This document shows, in pieces, positions 8,261-15,231 of a DNA stretch of 48,351 nt. The notes beneath the pieces were generated by a model. That model saw nothing but the letters and a program-made list of their open reading frames with translations. It was not told where the DNA came from and made no database searches. Each line of letters opens with the position of its first letter. The first letter of the stretch is position 1. The DNA comes from Opitutales bacterium. Its GTDB lineage: Bacteria; Verrucomicrobiota; Verrucomicrobiia; Opitutales; UBA2995. Where the stretch lies: contig JAJDZZ010000010.1 in the NCBI GenBank assembly GCA_022824405.1, forward strand, positions 1-48,351, given 5' to 3'. The translations under genes were made by a program, and so were the position numbers.

Positions 8261-10087
8261 ATGATGGAAAAGTATATCAAAAGAGCTGTGGCTTTGTGTT
8301 TTACGCTTAGTTTTTTATGTGCGGCCTATGCGGCTGATAAGCCAAACTTTCTCATCCTTCTGACGGATGACCAGGGATATGACGATTTTGGTTGGGATGG
8401 GGTGCATCCCTATCTCGAAACGCCTCGTCTGGATCAGCTCCGAAATGAATCCGTCTATCTTGCCAATCATCATGTGTCTCCGGTTTGCGCGCCGACGCGC
8501 GCCTCGCTATTAACAGGGCGTCATGCATGGCGGACGGGCGTAACCATTGTCTATGGTGGTTGGAGTTATATCAAGTTGGACGAAGTGTTGTTTTCGGATG
8601 TTTTAAAGCAAAACGGGTATACGACGGGCGTCTGGGGGAAATGGCACTGTGGTGTTAGCGATGGATACTATCCCTGGGACAGGGGGTTTGATGAGACCTA
8701 CATGACCGAGATGTATAATTATGAAAACAACTACGGGTTTGTCGGCAGTAAGGAAAACCGGGTACAGCACCATAAGTATTCTATGGATGTCCTGGCGGAT
8801 TATGCCATTGATTTTATGGAGCGGAATAAAGACAGGCCCTTTTGTGCCTACGTTCCCTTCATTACGCCTCACTCGAAATATGTCGCCATTCCGGGCCATT
8901 TTGAAAAATACAAGGCGAAAGGACTCTCCGATGTGATGGCGAAGCTTTACGGCACCATAGAAAAGTTTGATACCGCGCTCGGGCGTATTTTAGACCGGAT
9001 GGAGGAGCTGGGGTTGGATGAAAACACCGTGGTTATTTTTGGAACCGATAACGGACCCTGGCTTCACAATGAGAGAGAACGTGTTTCTGGGGCGGATTGG
9101 GCGCTTCGGAATCCATCCCAGATGCGGGGGAACAAAACGCATACGTGGGAAAACGGAATTAAGAGCCCCTGGTTTGTCCGATGGAATGGAACGTTTTCAC
9201 CAAAGAAAGTGGATGTGAATACGCATGTGACGGATATTTTCCCGACTCTGATGGAGCTTGCCGGTATTGAATATACCTCGGAAAAAACACAGGACGGAGC
9301 AAGTCTTGTTCCGCTGCTCGCTGACACACCGAACCGGGAAAAGCGAATGGAGCTGGAAAACCGGAGTGTCTTCTCGACGCATCAGGAAGTGCGTTTTGAA
9401 TCCGTTAAGGATAAGAACTTTCCATTTCCTGTTGATTATCGAAACGTGATTGATTTCGGGAGTCAGAGGCTGGTTTGCCGGAAGGGCAAATTTAAGTTGA
9501 TTCAAAACCCCACGAAGGTGAATCCCGGTTTTGAATTCAGTCCGGCTGCCACGCCGGATGCGGAAGGGTATGTCTTGATTGATTTAGAACAGGATCCGCA
9601 GGAGACTCAAAATATTATACAGAAGCATCCGAAACTCGCGGCGGAAATGAAGGAAGCCATGCGGGTTTGGTTTGCCGATGTGGTTCAAGATGAAAATTTC
9701 GGGAAGCGACCGGAGTTTGTTGTCGGAGATGGACAGAGTAACCGGATGCCGGTGGGCGTTTTTGCTCAGGAGATTGGTGGAGCATTCGACAATGTTTCCC
9801 GCAAGCTCACAAATAAGGGCGACTACGGGGAGTTCAGCCTCGTTGTTGAAACACCGGGGATCTGGGAGGTTTCTCTTAATCATAAACGAGGGGCGGGCAA
9901 CGGGAGGCTTCGGGTCTCCATTGGAGATGAATCAAAAATCGTATCGCCTTCTGGGATGTCCTCAAAGGCAGGACGTTTTCTACTCGAAAAAGATAAAGTA
10001 AACCTGCGCGTGGAGGTCGAAAGGCCAGCCTCTGGCGGTGATGCGATGATTCAGTTAAGCGATATCAATTTTGAAAAAGTAAACTGA
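8261..10087 (+). CDS. Type I sulfatase (formylglycine-dependent) with C-terminal accessory domain
   Basis: 608 residues, starting at tandem ATGs (8261 and 8264), with a Sec signal ending near AAYAA and a mature start at DKPNFLILLTDDQGYDDFGWDG, the N-terminal metal site of the family. The activation motif is CAPTRASLLTGR with Cys76, which an anaerobic or aerobic formylglycine-generating system would convert. GTDNGPW near residue 265 supplies the distal metal ligands. After the sulfatase fold, about 120 residues (PVGVFAQEIGGAFDN ... SDINFEKVN) form a beta-rich tail that could bind carbohydrate. Sulfate ester hydrolysis on a glycan is likely; regiospecificity cannot be read. It follows the beta-helix gene by 15 nt, so co-transcription is likely. 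By eye the gene is more AT-rich than its neighbours, suggesting separate acquisition. Confidence 0.92.
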   Translation: MMEKYIKRAVALCFTLSFLCAAYAADKPNFLILLTDDQGYDDFGWDGVHPYLETPRLDQLRNESVYLANHHVSPVCAPTRASLLTGRHAWRTGVTIVYGGWSYIKLDEVLFSDVLKQNGYTTGVWGKWHCGVSDGYYPWDRGFDETYMTEMYNYENNYGFVGSKENRVQHHKYSMDVLADYAIDFMERNKDRPFCAYVPFITPHSKYVAIPGHFEKYKAKGLSDVMAKLYGTIEKFDTALGRILDRMEELGLDENTVVIFGTDNGPWLHNERERVSGADWALRNPSQMRGNKTHTWENGIKSPWFVRWNGTFSPKKVDVNTHVTDIFPTLMELAGIEYTSEKTQDGASLVPLLADTPNREKRMELENRSVFSTHQEVRFESVKDKNFPFPVDYRNVIDFGSQRLVCRKGKFKLIQNPTKVNPGFEFSPAATPDAEGYVLIDLEQDPQETQNIIQKHPKLAAEMKEAMRVWFADVVQDENFGKRPEFVVGDGQSNRMPVGVFAQEIGGAFDNVSRKLTNKGDYGEFSLVVETPGIWEVSLNHKRGAGNGRLRVSIGDESKIVSPSGMSSKAGRFLLEKDKVNLRVEVERPASGGDAMIQLSDINFEKVN

Positions 10088-10137
10088 ACCTGCCACATGG
10101 CGGCATTTCCAAAACAATAAATTTTAGTACCGCAAAC

Positions 10138-10253
10138 GGAGGTAACAACCTTGAGGATATCGGCCACCGTCTGCCTCGCGGTTAGGCAAACCCGGCCATC
10201 CTGGTCCGAGGTTGAGAAGTAGTGGATATTGCCTACAACATCAAATAGAGGGA
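10138..10253 (+). pseudogene. Remnant of a second beta-helix protein
   Basis: In one frame from 10138 the translation contains NNLEDIGHR and EVVDIAYNI, with stop codons at 10183 (TAG), 10213 (TGA) and 10246 (TAG). It aligns without gaps to the intact beta-helix protein segment encoded from 5909 (NNIYDIGHR ... ELVEIAYNI): I count 19 identities in 37 positions. The first stop corresponds to a GAG codon in the intact gene, a single substitution. The remnant lies just upstream of a truncated sulfatase, mirroring the intact beta-helix then sulfatase order. Confidence 0.72.
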
Positions 10254-10266
10254 TCTTACAAATATC

Positions 10267-11079
10267 ATGCATCATTCAATGTCATTTCGATCTGCCGCAG
10301 TGGCACCTTTCTGGTCACTGTTGATAATTTTCCTCTCAGTGGGTTCCATCAACAGCCTGTGGGGCGAGGAACAGGCACCGGTCAATGTGGTGCTCGTTCT
10401 CATCGACGACCAAGGATACGGAAGTCTTTCCTGCCATGGGAATCCATATCTGAAAACGCCGAACATGGATGAGCTTTGGGCAGAATCTATCCGTTTAACA
10501 GATTTCCATGTGGACCCCACTTGCGCACCCACCCGATCTGCCATAATGACCGGCAGATATTCTCACCGCGCCCATGTCTGGCATACCTTGCAAGGCAGTA
10601 CCAGGATGCATGAGGACGAAGTCACCATGGCCGACGTATTCAGAAACTCAGGTTATCGAACGGCCCTCTTCGGAAAGTGGCACTTAGGCCACAATTACCC
10701 ATACCGCCCAATTGACCGGGGATTTGATCAGACATTGGCAAGGACGGACCACTGGCACAACGACAGGACGGACGAAACCTACACGGATTTCCACAGGGAA
10801 TGGAAAGAAGATGGATTTACCGAAGAGGTGCTCTTCAAGCATGCCTCGGAATTTATCCTGAAGGATCCGAGCAAACCCTTTTTCGTCTGTATTAATAGCT
10901 ATGTTCCCCATGAGCCCTGGACTGTAAGGCCTGAGTGGGTGGAACCCTATTTGAAGCAGGGATTACCCGCCTCCGTTGCTACCTATTATGCATTAATCGA
11001 GCAATTGGATACTGCCTTTGGTTCCTTCAGGCAGTTTTTGCAGAACGAGGGACTTGAAGAGAATACGATGTGGACGTAG
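10267..11079 (+). pseudogene. Sulfatase truncated at its C-terminus
   Basis: 270 residues, about half of a normal sulfatase. It has a signal peptide, the metal-binding VNVVLVLIDDQGYGS, the activation motif CAPTRSAIMTGR with Cys86, and GKWHLGHNYPYRPIDRGFD. It stops right after LEENT, exactly where intact homologues continue into a V-I-F-x-S-D-N-G segment carrying metal ligands (compare ENTVVIFGTDNG in the 8261 gene). The sequence then turns into repeat DNA, so the 3' half has been lost. Without the distal metal site the product should be inactive. Probably the second sulfatase of a decayed duplicate of the upstream beta-helix/sulfatase unit. Confidence 0.85.
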
Positions 11080-11480
11080 ATTTGTACGTGTGACTGCGGC
11101 ATTGAGGATTATTTGTGGAACCCCGTTGGGGTTCGGTCATACGGACGATCAATAACCCAGCGTGCGCTACGCGACGCTGGGCATTGGAGTCTAACGCCGT
11201 TGGCGTTAAAGCCAGATGATAGGTGCTGGATGCTCGATCCTTGGTGCTGGGGGCTTGATGCTGGTTTGTAACCTTGGCGCTCTTTGCGAGAGTCCTTTCC
11301 ATTTTCGATCACGATCATGATCACAATCACGATCACGATTTATCACAGTAATTCAGAAGCTCGGTCCCTTTGTTCCATTACTCCACCATTCCATCACTCC
11401 CTTCTCCCCAATTCCTAATTGGCGCCATTGGCGCCTTTTATCCGTGGTCAATTCCTGGTTTCCGGGTTCCGGATGCTGGT
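11080..11480. repeat. Composite intergenic repeat cluster
   Basis: No gene is supported. In order: a three-hairpin element (11118-11208, listed separately); a GGTGCTGGATGCT-type phrase (11221-11265); an ACCTTGGCG...GCGAGAGTCC module (11271-11294); a GATCAC-rich, 6-bp-period tract (about 11305-11342); GGCGCC-ATT-GGCGCC (11421-11435); and TCCGTGGTCAATTCCTGG (11441-11458). The cluster lies exactly between the break point of the truncated sulfatase and the stop codon of the opposite-strand sulfatase. Confidence 0.75.
11118..11208. repeat. Three-hairpin modular element, copy 1
   Basis: Three perfect palindromic units in fixed order: GAACCCC-GTT-GGGGTTC (11118-11134), a 26-bp unit CCCAGCGT-N10-ACGCTGGG (11156-11181), and TAACGCC-GTT-GGCGTTA (11192-11208). 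The first and third are 7-bp stems with 3-nt loops. The linker between the first two reads CATACGG-nnn-ATCAATAA. The same order and spacing recur at 22892-22982. Confidence 0.85.
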
Positions 11481-13028
11481 CTAAAATCCACGCATTTCGG
11501 GCAGGGCGTCTAAAAATCGGGCGTTTGTCCTTTTGAGTTCCGCTTTCAGGAGGCTATGCTGCTTCTCAACGATGTGGCGGTACTGTGGGAGCAGGGCCAA
11601 GTTGTTCAGTTCATGCGGGTCGTTGTCGATGTGGTATAACTCGGGGATTTCATCTTCGACCCAGGATTGAATGAATTTGTAGCGATCCTTGATGACAAAC
11701 CCATACCAGGGAATGCCATTGGGAACCTGGTCGATGGTGGGAATGGCGCCTGTATCCGGACGATAAGACCGTGCCGTAAAGGTCAGGAACACCGGATGGT
11801 CCCAACGTCTTTGCGGTCGTTTAAAGAGGGGGGTGAGATCGCGTCCTTGAAACTCCCAGGGGGCCTCCATTCCGGCGAATTTGAAAAAGGTTGGAACGAG
11901 GTCGATTCCACCGATGGGCGAGGTGCAGACTTGGCCCGAAGCGACGGTTCCGGGCATGGAAACGATGAAGGGAACGCGGATGTTTGCGGCATATGGGGCC
12001 AGCTTTTGCAGGAAACCGTGTTGTCCCCAGGCGTGACCCTGGTCGGATGTGTAAACCACCAGGGTATTTTCCAACTGCCCGGTCGATTTGAGGAGGCGAA
12101 TTAAACGACCCACATTCTCGTCGATACTTATGACCGATTGGTGATAACGCCGCGTTCCATTGTAGAGGGTGTCTCCGGACTGCTGGTCAACTCCATAATG
12201 TCCAGGATAGCGGGGAACGCCGTTTTCATCCGGTTTGAAATCAGCCCGTTCCGAAGCGTATGCCGGTTTTCCCGGCCTGGGCGGATAGAGGTCTGCCGGT
12301 TGGGGAATTTCCACGCCTTCATAATCGTCCAGATGCCGGTCTGCCGGTATCCAGGGTCCATGAACCGCCGTATAGCAAAGCCAGAGATACCACGGTTGAT
12401 CCGGATTGCGGTGGTCTCCCTTGATGAACTCTATGGCCCGGTCCGTATAATTGTCCGTGGCATAGGCATCGACAGGGCCTATTTTCCGGCCATTTTCCAG
12501 GATGGTCTGGTGGACGTAGTATTCGCGATAATTGCCTGCTCTGGGGACAGGCCGTATCCAGGCGTACTGGTAATCCCAGTCTCTTCCATAACCGGTGTCA
12601 TTGGCGGTGTGCCACTTGCCGATTTGTCCGGTGGAGTATCCATTCTTGCGAAAGTACTTTGGCCAGAACTCAAGTTCCTCGGGATCGTATTCGGCGCCCG
12701 GATAGGGTCCCGACATCCTCAGACTGGGGACATCGTGCTGTTGCAGACCCGTCAGCATGGTGGCCCGAGCCGGCATGCACCAGGTGCCCATATAGGCGTG
12801 TTCAAAGCGGATTCCCGAATCCGCCAGACGATCTATATTCGGGGTATGCGACCACTCGTAGGATTCCGGATAGCTGCTGACGGTTCGCGAGCTTTGGTCG
12901 TCGGTAAATATTAAGAGGATGTTGGGTCGTACATCGGCGCTGCCGTGCGTCGCGAGGTTGAGGCACAAGGCACAAAGGCACAAAGGGGTCAGGGATCGGA
13001 TTGCCGAAAAAAGGTATGGTTTTATCAT
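11481..13028 (-). CDS. Type I sulfatase
   Basis: 515 residues. The mature part begins RPNILLIFTDDQSS and carries the activation motif CMPARATMLTG with Cys84; the loop after it (LQQHDVPSLR) and GKWHTANDTGYGRDWDY are typical. The distal metal site is YTSDQGHAWGQHGF. Length and the C-terminal ELYHIDNDPHELNNLA are normal for intact glycan sulfatases. The signal peptide (LTPLCLCALCLNLATHGSA) is partly encoded by 8-bp repeats (12961-12987). The stop codon (11481-11483) is preceded on the plus strand by repeat modules. No partner gene lies on the same strand upstream; the region behind its start is decayed sequence. Confidence 0.92.
   Translation of the reverse strand: MIKPYLFSAIRSLTPLCLCALCLNLATHGSADVRPNILLIFTDDQSSRTVSSYPESYEWSHTPNIDRLADSGIRFEHAYMGTWCMPARATMLTGLQQHDVPSLRMSGPYPGAEYDPEELEFWPKYFRKNGYSTGQIGKWHTANDTGYGRDWDYQYAWIRPVPRAGNYREYYVHQTILENGRKIGPVDAYATDNYTDRAIEFIKGDHRNPDQPWYLWLCYTAVHGPWIPADRHLDDYEGVEIPQPADLYPPRPGKPAYASERADFKPDENGVPRYPGHYGVDQQSGDTLYNGTRRYHQSVISIDENVGRLIRLLKSTGQLENTLVVYTSDQGHAWGQHGFLQKLAPYAANIRVPFIVSMPGTVASGQVCTSPIGGIDLVPTFFKFAGMEAPWEFQGRDLTPLFKRPQRRWDHPVFLTFTARSYRPDTGAIPTIDQVPNGIPWYGFVIKDRYKFIQSWVEDEIPELYHIDNDPHELNNLALLPQYRHIVEKQHSLLKAELKRTNARFLDALPEMRGF
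12961..12987. repeat. Short octamer array inside a signal-peptide coding region
   Basis: About three copies of the octamer AAAGGCAC (one copy 7 nt long) lie in the 5' end of the minus-strand sulfatase. Read on the coding strand they give PLCLCALC in the hydrophobic core of the signal peptide. The same octamer forms arrays at 30865-30938, 38784-38897 and 48227-48351. Confidence 0.8.
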
Positions 13029-13300
13029 GAGGAATTGAATAGAGATTCTGAGTTTCTGAGGTGCCGAGGCACTTGGATGCGAGAATTAGGAATTGACCAG
13101 GGAAAGCGCAAAATGCACAAAACCCAGGAATTATAAGGATGAGCACGGAGGGAGAAAGTTTAATTAGAAATCAGGAAGGAAAAAGTACGAATTACAAACC
13201 AGGATCCAGGAATTAGGGCGAGAGATCAGGATCACGAGTAGATGGGGAGCATCCAAGTTTCTGAGGTACCGCGGCCCTGAGAGGAAGGAGGAGGAATAGA
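13029..13300. other. Purine-rich degenerate intergenic stretch
   Basis: No gene is supported. The plus strand is purine-rich with many GGAATTAGG/GGAATTGACC-like phrases, and it contains two versions of a GTTTCTGAGGTRCCG module (near 13052 and 13256). ORFs across this part have no recognisable protein features. Confidence 0.5.
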
Positions 13301-13400
13301 ATTGAACCCAAAAAAACACAGGTTGGCGCCGCTATAGTCGGATGCGGAAACGTTTCCACAAGCTATGCCGAGAATATGTTTAAATATCTGGTATACTGCT
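13301..13400 (+). pseudogene. 5' fragment of a Gfo/Idh/MocA-type oxidoreductase
   Basis: The frame running through 13304-13378 reads KKTQVGAAIVGCGNVSTSYA then ENM. The beta-strand followed by G-x-G-x-x-S is the NAD(P)-binding start of Gfo/Idh/MocA dehydrogenases. No ATG precedes it (ATT occupies the expected position at 13301), and after about 13400 the open frame continues to 13570 without recognisable family sequence. I infer a decayed gene start. A stretch at about 13470-13555 in another frame (CAVAVRRFLKQVGILEN) also looks protein-like but was not identified. Confidence 0.55.
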
Positions 13401-13601
13401 CCTGGGGCCAGGGAGGAGGAATGGGTTTGACGAGGAGCACGGTGTCACCGGTCGGTTGGCATCACGCCCGGAGCGCAGGAGTGTGCGGTGGCCGTGCGGA
13501 GGTTTTTGAAGCAGGTGGGAATCCTGGAGAATCAATTCTTCCCTTGAGTTCCTCCTCCCCCACTTCGTAGCTACGGATGCCCCATGACCATGGAAATAAG
13601 T

Positions 13602-13664
13602 TTATTCCAGGCCCAATTTACCCGGATTCATGATCCCGGTTGGATCAAGGGCATCCTTGCTGCG
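13602..13664 (-). pseudogene. C-terminal fragment of an FAD-linked oxidase (GlcD/DLD type)
   Basis: On the minus strand, the last codons before a TAA at 13602-13604 read KDALDPTGIMNPGKLGLE. This is the C-terminal signature of VAO-family FAD-linked oxidases such as glycolate oxidase GlcD and D-lactate dehydrogenase. Upstream the frame runs straight into hairpin-repeat DNA (from about 13652), so only about 20 codons remain. Either a decayed gene or an excision scar. Confidence 0.6.
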
Positions 13665-13674
13665 CCTAACGTGG

Positions 13675-13746
13675 GTAGGGCGACGGCATCCCTGCCGCGC
13701 CGCCATGAGCAAGGGCGCGGCAGAGCAAGGATGCTCTTGCCCTACC
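13675..13746. repeat. Inverted pair of GGTAGGGC/TCCY hairpin elements
   Basis: Two facing copies of one element. The plus-strand copy (13674-13701) is GGTAGGGC-G-ACGGCA-TCCC-TGCCGC-GCC; the minus-strand copy (13746-13713) is GGTAGGGC-A-AGAGCA-TCCT-TGCTCT-GCC. Flanks and the TCCY loop are constant, while stem sequences differ but still pair. A partial related sequence (GGGCATCCTTGCTGCGCC) sits at 13649-13666. Confidence 0.8.
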
Positions 13747-14049
13747 ATGGCTAATACAATCGCTGCATTGTGGGCGGTAGCTTGCCGCCGATCAAAAGTT
13801 CCAAACTAATCGCAGGAAGAGTTTCTATAACAGTAGTTGGTATCGGTTACGCATCGTTGCCTTTCAGTATCCATAATCAATCATCGTTGACAGCGGTATC
13901 GCCGCGGGGTGTCTTGAACCGTGCCTCACTGCGCTTTTCATAGTAGAATAGCAAATTTTAATCCGATTGCAGCAGGCCTGAAATCCAAGTGGTCGAAGGC
14001 ACGTATATGTCATTAATCAACGCAACCACTGACAACGAAGGAGTGTATT
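13747..14049. other. Intergenic region upstream of the SDR gene
   Basis: About 300 bp without a supported gene. A GGGCGGTAGCTTGCCGCC imperfect palindrome lies near 13769-13786. Short minus-strand open stretches around 13885-13950 look coding-like but match nothing I recognise. The last 15 nt hold GAAGGAG about 8 nt before the GTG start at 14050, a good ribosome binding site that supports this start. Confidence 0.5.
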
Positions 14050-14832
14050 GTGAATCTATTTTCGCTAGCGGGAAAAGTCGCCCTCGTCACCGGCGCCAGT
14101 CGCGGCATTGGTCGCGGAGTGGCCGCGGGCATGGCTGAGGCCGGAGCCACAGTTATTTGCGCCGCCCGCACCCGCAGCCAACTCGACGAAGCCGTCACTG
14201 CCATTGAGGCCTCCGGCGGCAAAGCCCGCGCGGTCGAGTTGGACATGGCCGACTTGGAGGGCATGGATGCGGCCTTGGAGCAATGCGGTCCCATAGACAT
14301 CTTGTTCAATAATGCCGGCATGAACATCCGCCAGCCCATCTTGGAGGTTTCGGAGGAAAACTACGACCAGATCATGGCCGTCAACCTCAAGGGCCTGTAC
14401 TTCCTCAGCCAGAAGGTCGGCCGCCAGATGATCGAGCGCGGCCAAGGCGGCAAGATCATCAACATCGGCTCGCTGACCACGGGCTACGCCTTTGCCAATG
14501 TGTCGGTCTACACCGCGACCAAGGGGGCCGTCGGCCAACTCACCAAGGGCCAAGCCATTGAGTTCGGGTCGCACAACATCCAGGTCAACGCCATCTGCCC
14601 GGGCTTTATAATCACCTCGCTCACCGAGAAGCTGTGGGCCGACGAAACCATGCGTGCCTGGGGCGAGGGGCGGGTTGTGCTCAACCGCTTGGGGACGCCC
14701 GAAGACTTGGTCGGCACAGCCGTCTTTCTCGCCGCGCCTGCCTCGGATTACCTCACCGGGCAGTGCATTTACGTCGATGGCGGCTTCACGGCTGGCGACG
14801 AGTGGCCCTTGCCGCCGGTGGCTGGGAGCTAG
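14050..14832 (+). CDS. SDR family NAD(P)-dependent oxidoreductase
   Basis: 260 residues from GTG at 14050, chosen because a GAAGGAG Shine-Dalgarno sequence sits just upstream. Classical SDR features: cofactor motif TGASRGIGRG (residues 14-23), NNAG near 87-90, catalytic Ser in NIGSLTTG, and catalytic Y-x-x-x-K in YTATKGAVG. The C-terminus ends YLTGQCIYVDGGFTAG. Close relatives by pattern are gluconate 5-dehydrogenase and KduD-like 2-deoxy-D-gluconate 3-dehydrogenase, so oxidation/reduction of a sugar acid or alcohol is plausible but unproven. Cytoplasmic. By eye it is clearly more GC-rich, with GCC/GGC-ending codons, than the genes on both sides, and it is bracketed by hairpin-repeat pairs, which suggests separate origin. 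Confidence 0.9.
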   Translation: MNLFSLAGKVALVTGASRGIGRGVAAGMAEAGATVICAARTRSQLDEAVTAIEASGGKARAVELDMADLEGMDAALEQCGPIDILFNNAGMNIRQPILEVSEENYDQIMAVNLKGLYFLSQKVGRQMIERGQGGKIINIGSLTTGYAFANVSVYTATKGAVGQLTKGQAIEFGSHNIQVNAICPGFIITSLTEKLWADETMRAWGEGRVVLNRLGTPEDLVGTAVFLAAPASDYLTGQCIYVDGGFTAGDEWPLPPVAGS

Positions 14833-14880
14833 CGTGGTGAATCTTAAATAATCCATCACAAAAAACCCGGATATAGAAGA

Positions 14881-14958
14881 GGTTACGGCATCGCGGGGAC
14901 GCGATTGCCCTACCATTTCAAAACCTAAGCGGTAGGGCGGCGGCATCCTTGCCGCGCC
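14881..14958. repeat. Second pair of GGTAGGGC/TCCY hairpin elements
   Basis: Two back-to-back copies of the element seen at 13675-13746. The minus-strand copy is GGTAGGGC-A-ATCGCG-TCCC-CGCGAT-GCC; the plus-strand copy (14931-14958) is GGTAGGGC-G-GCGGCA-TCCT-TGCCGC-GCC. The plus copy matches the one at 13675-13701 with 2 differences in 27. Together the pairs bracket the SDR gene. Confidence 0.8.
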
Positions 14959-14967
14959 TGGTGGAAA

Positions 14968-15099
14968 AAAGGGGTCAAACGTAGAAAATAGAATTTCCCT
15001 TATTATCCGATGCCTGAACGGCCAACAACCAGAGCCATTCCAATCAATTCACGATGACTATAGTGAAGGGAAATTCTATTTTCTACGTTTGACCCCTTT
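14968..15099. mobile_element. 34-bp perfect inverted repeat with 64-bp centre (MITE/REP-like)
   Basis: 14968-15001 and 15066-15099 are perfect reverse complements over 34 bp, starting AAAGGGGTCAAACGTAGAAA. The centre (64 bp) has no ORF. Ends of the GGGGTCA/TGACCCC type are familiar from REP elements mobilised by RAYT (TnpA-REP) transposases; that link is inference, and no such transposase gene is in the window. Confidence 0.8.
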
Positions 15100-15181
15100 G
15101 GGTAACCCTGGAAGAAGTTCACAGTTTGTGTGAACGAATTAACGATACACCACACTAGTAGTTTTTCTATTGAAGGCTATT

Positions 15182-15231
15182 ACCGACAGGAATTTCCTTT
15201 TTAGCGGCGCAGCCGCCAAGGTGGGGGTTAG
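15182..15231. repeat. Direct repeat at the 3' end of the M14 gene
   Basis: 50 bp that match 16869-16918 with about 6 mismatches and no gap; the shared core includes GACAGGAATTT and CAGCCGCCAAGG. The minus-strand M14 stop codon (TAA, 15228-15230) lies inside this copy. Confidence 0.82.

Noticed and set aside
10051-10275. Minus-strand 74-codon ORF between the sulfatases
   Set aside because: The plus-strand alignment to the beta-helix protein explains this DNA better.
12138-12914. 258-codon plus-strand ORF
   Set aside because: It is entirely antisense to the sulfatase gene, which has all family motifs.
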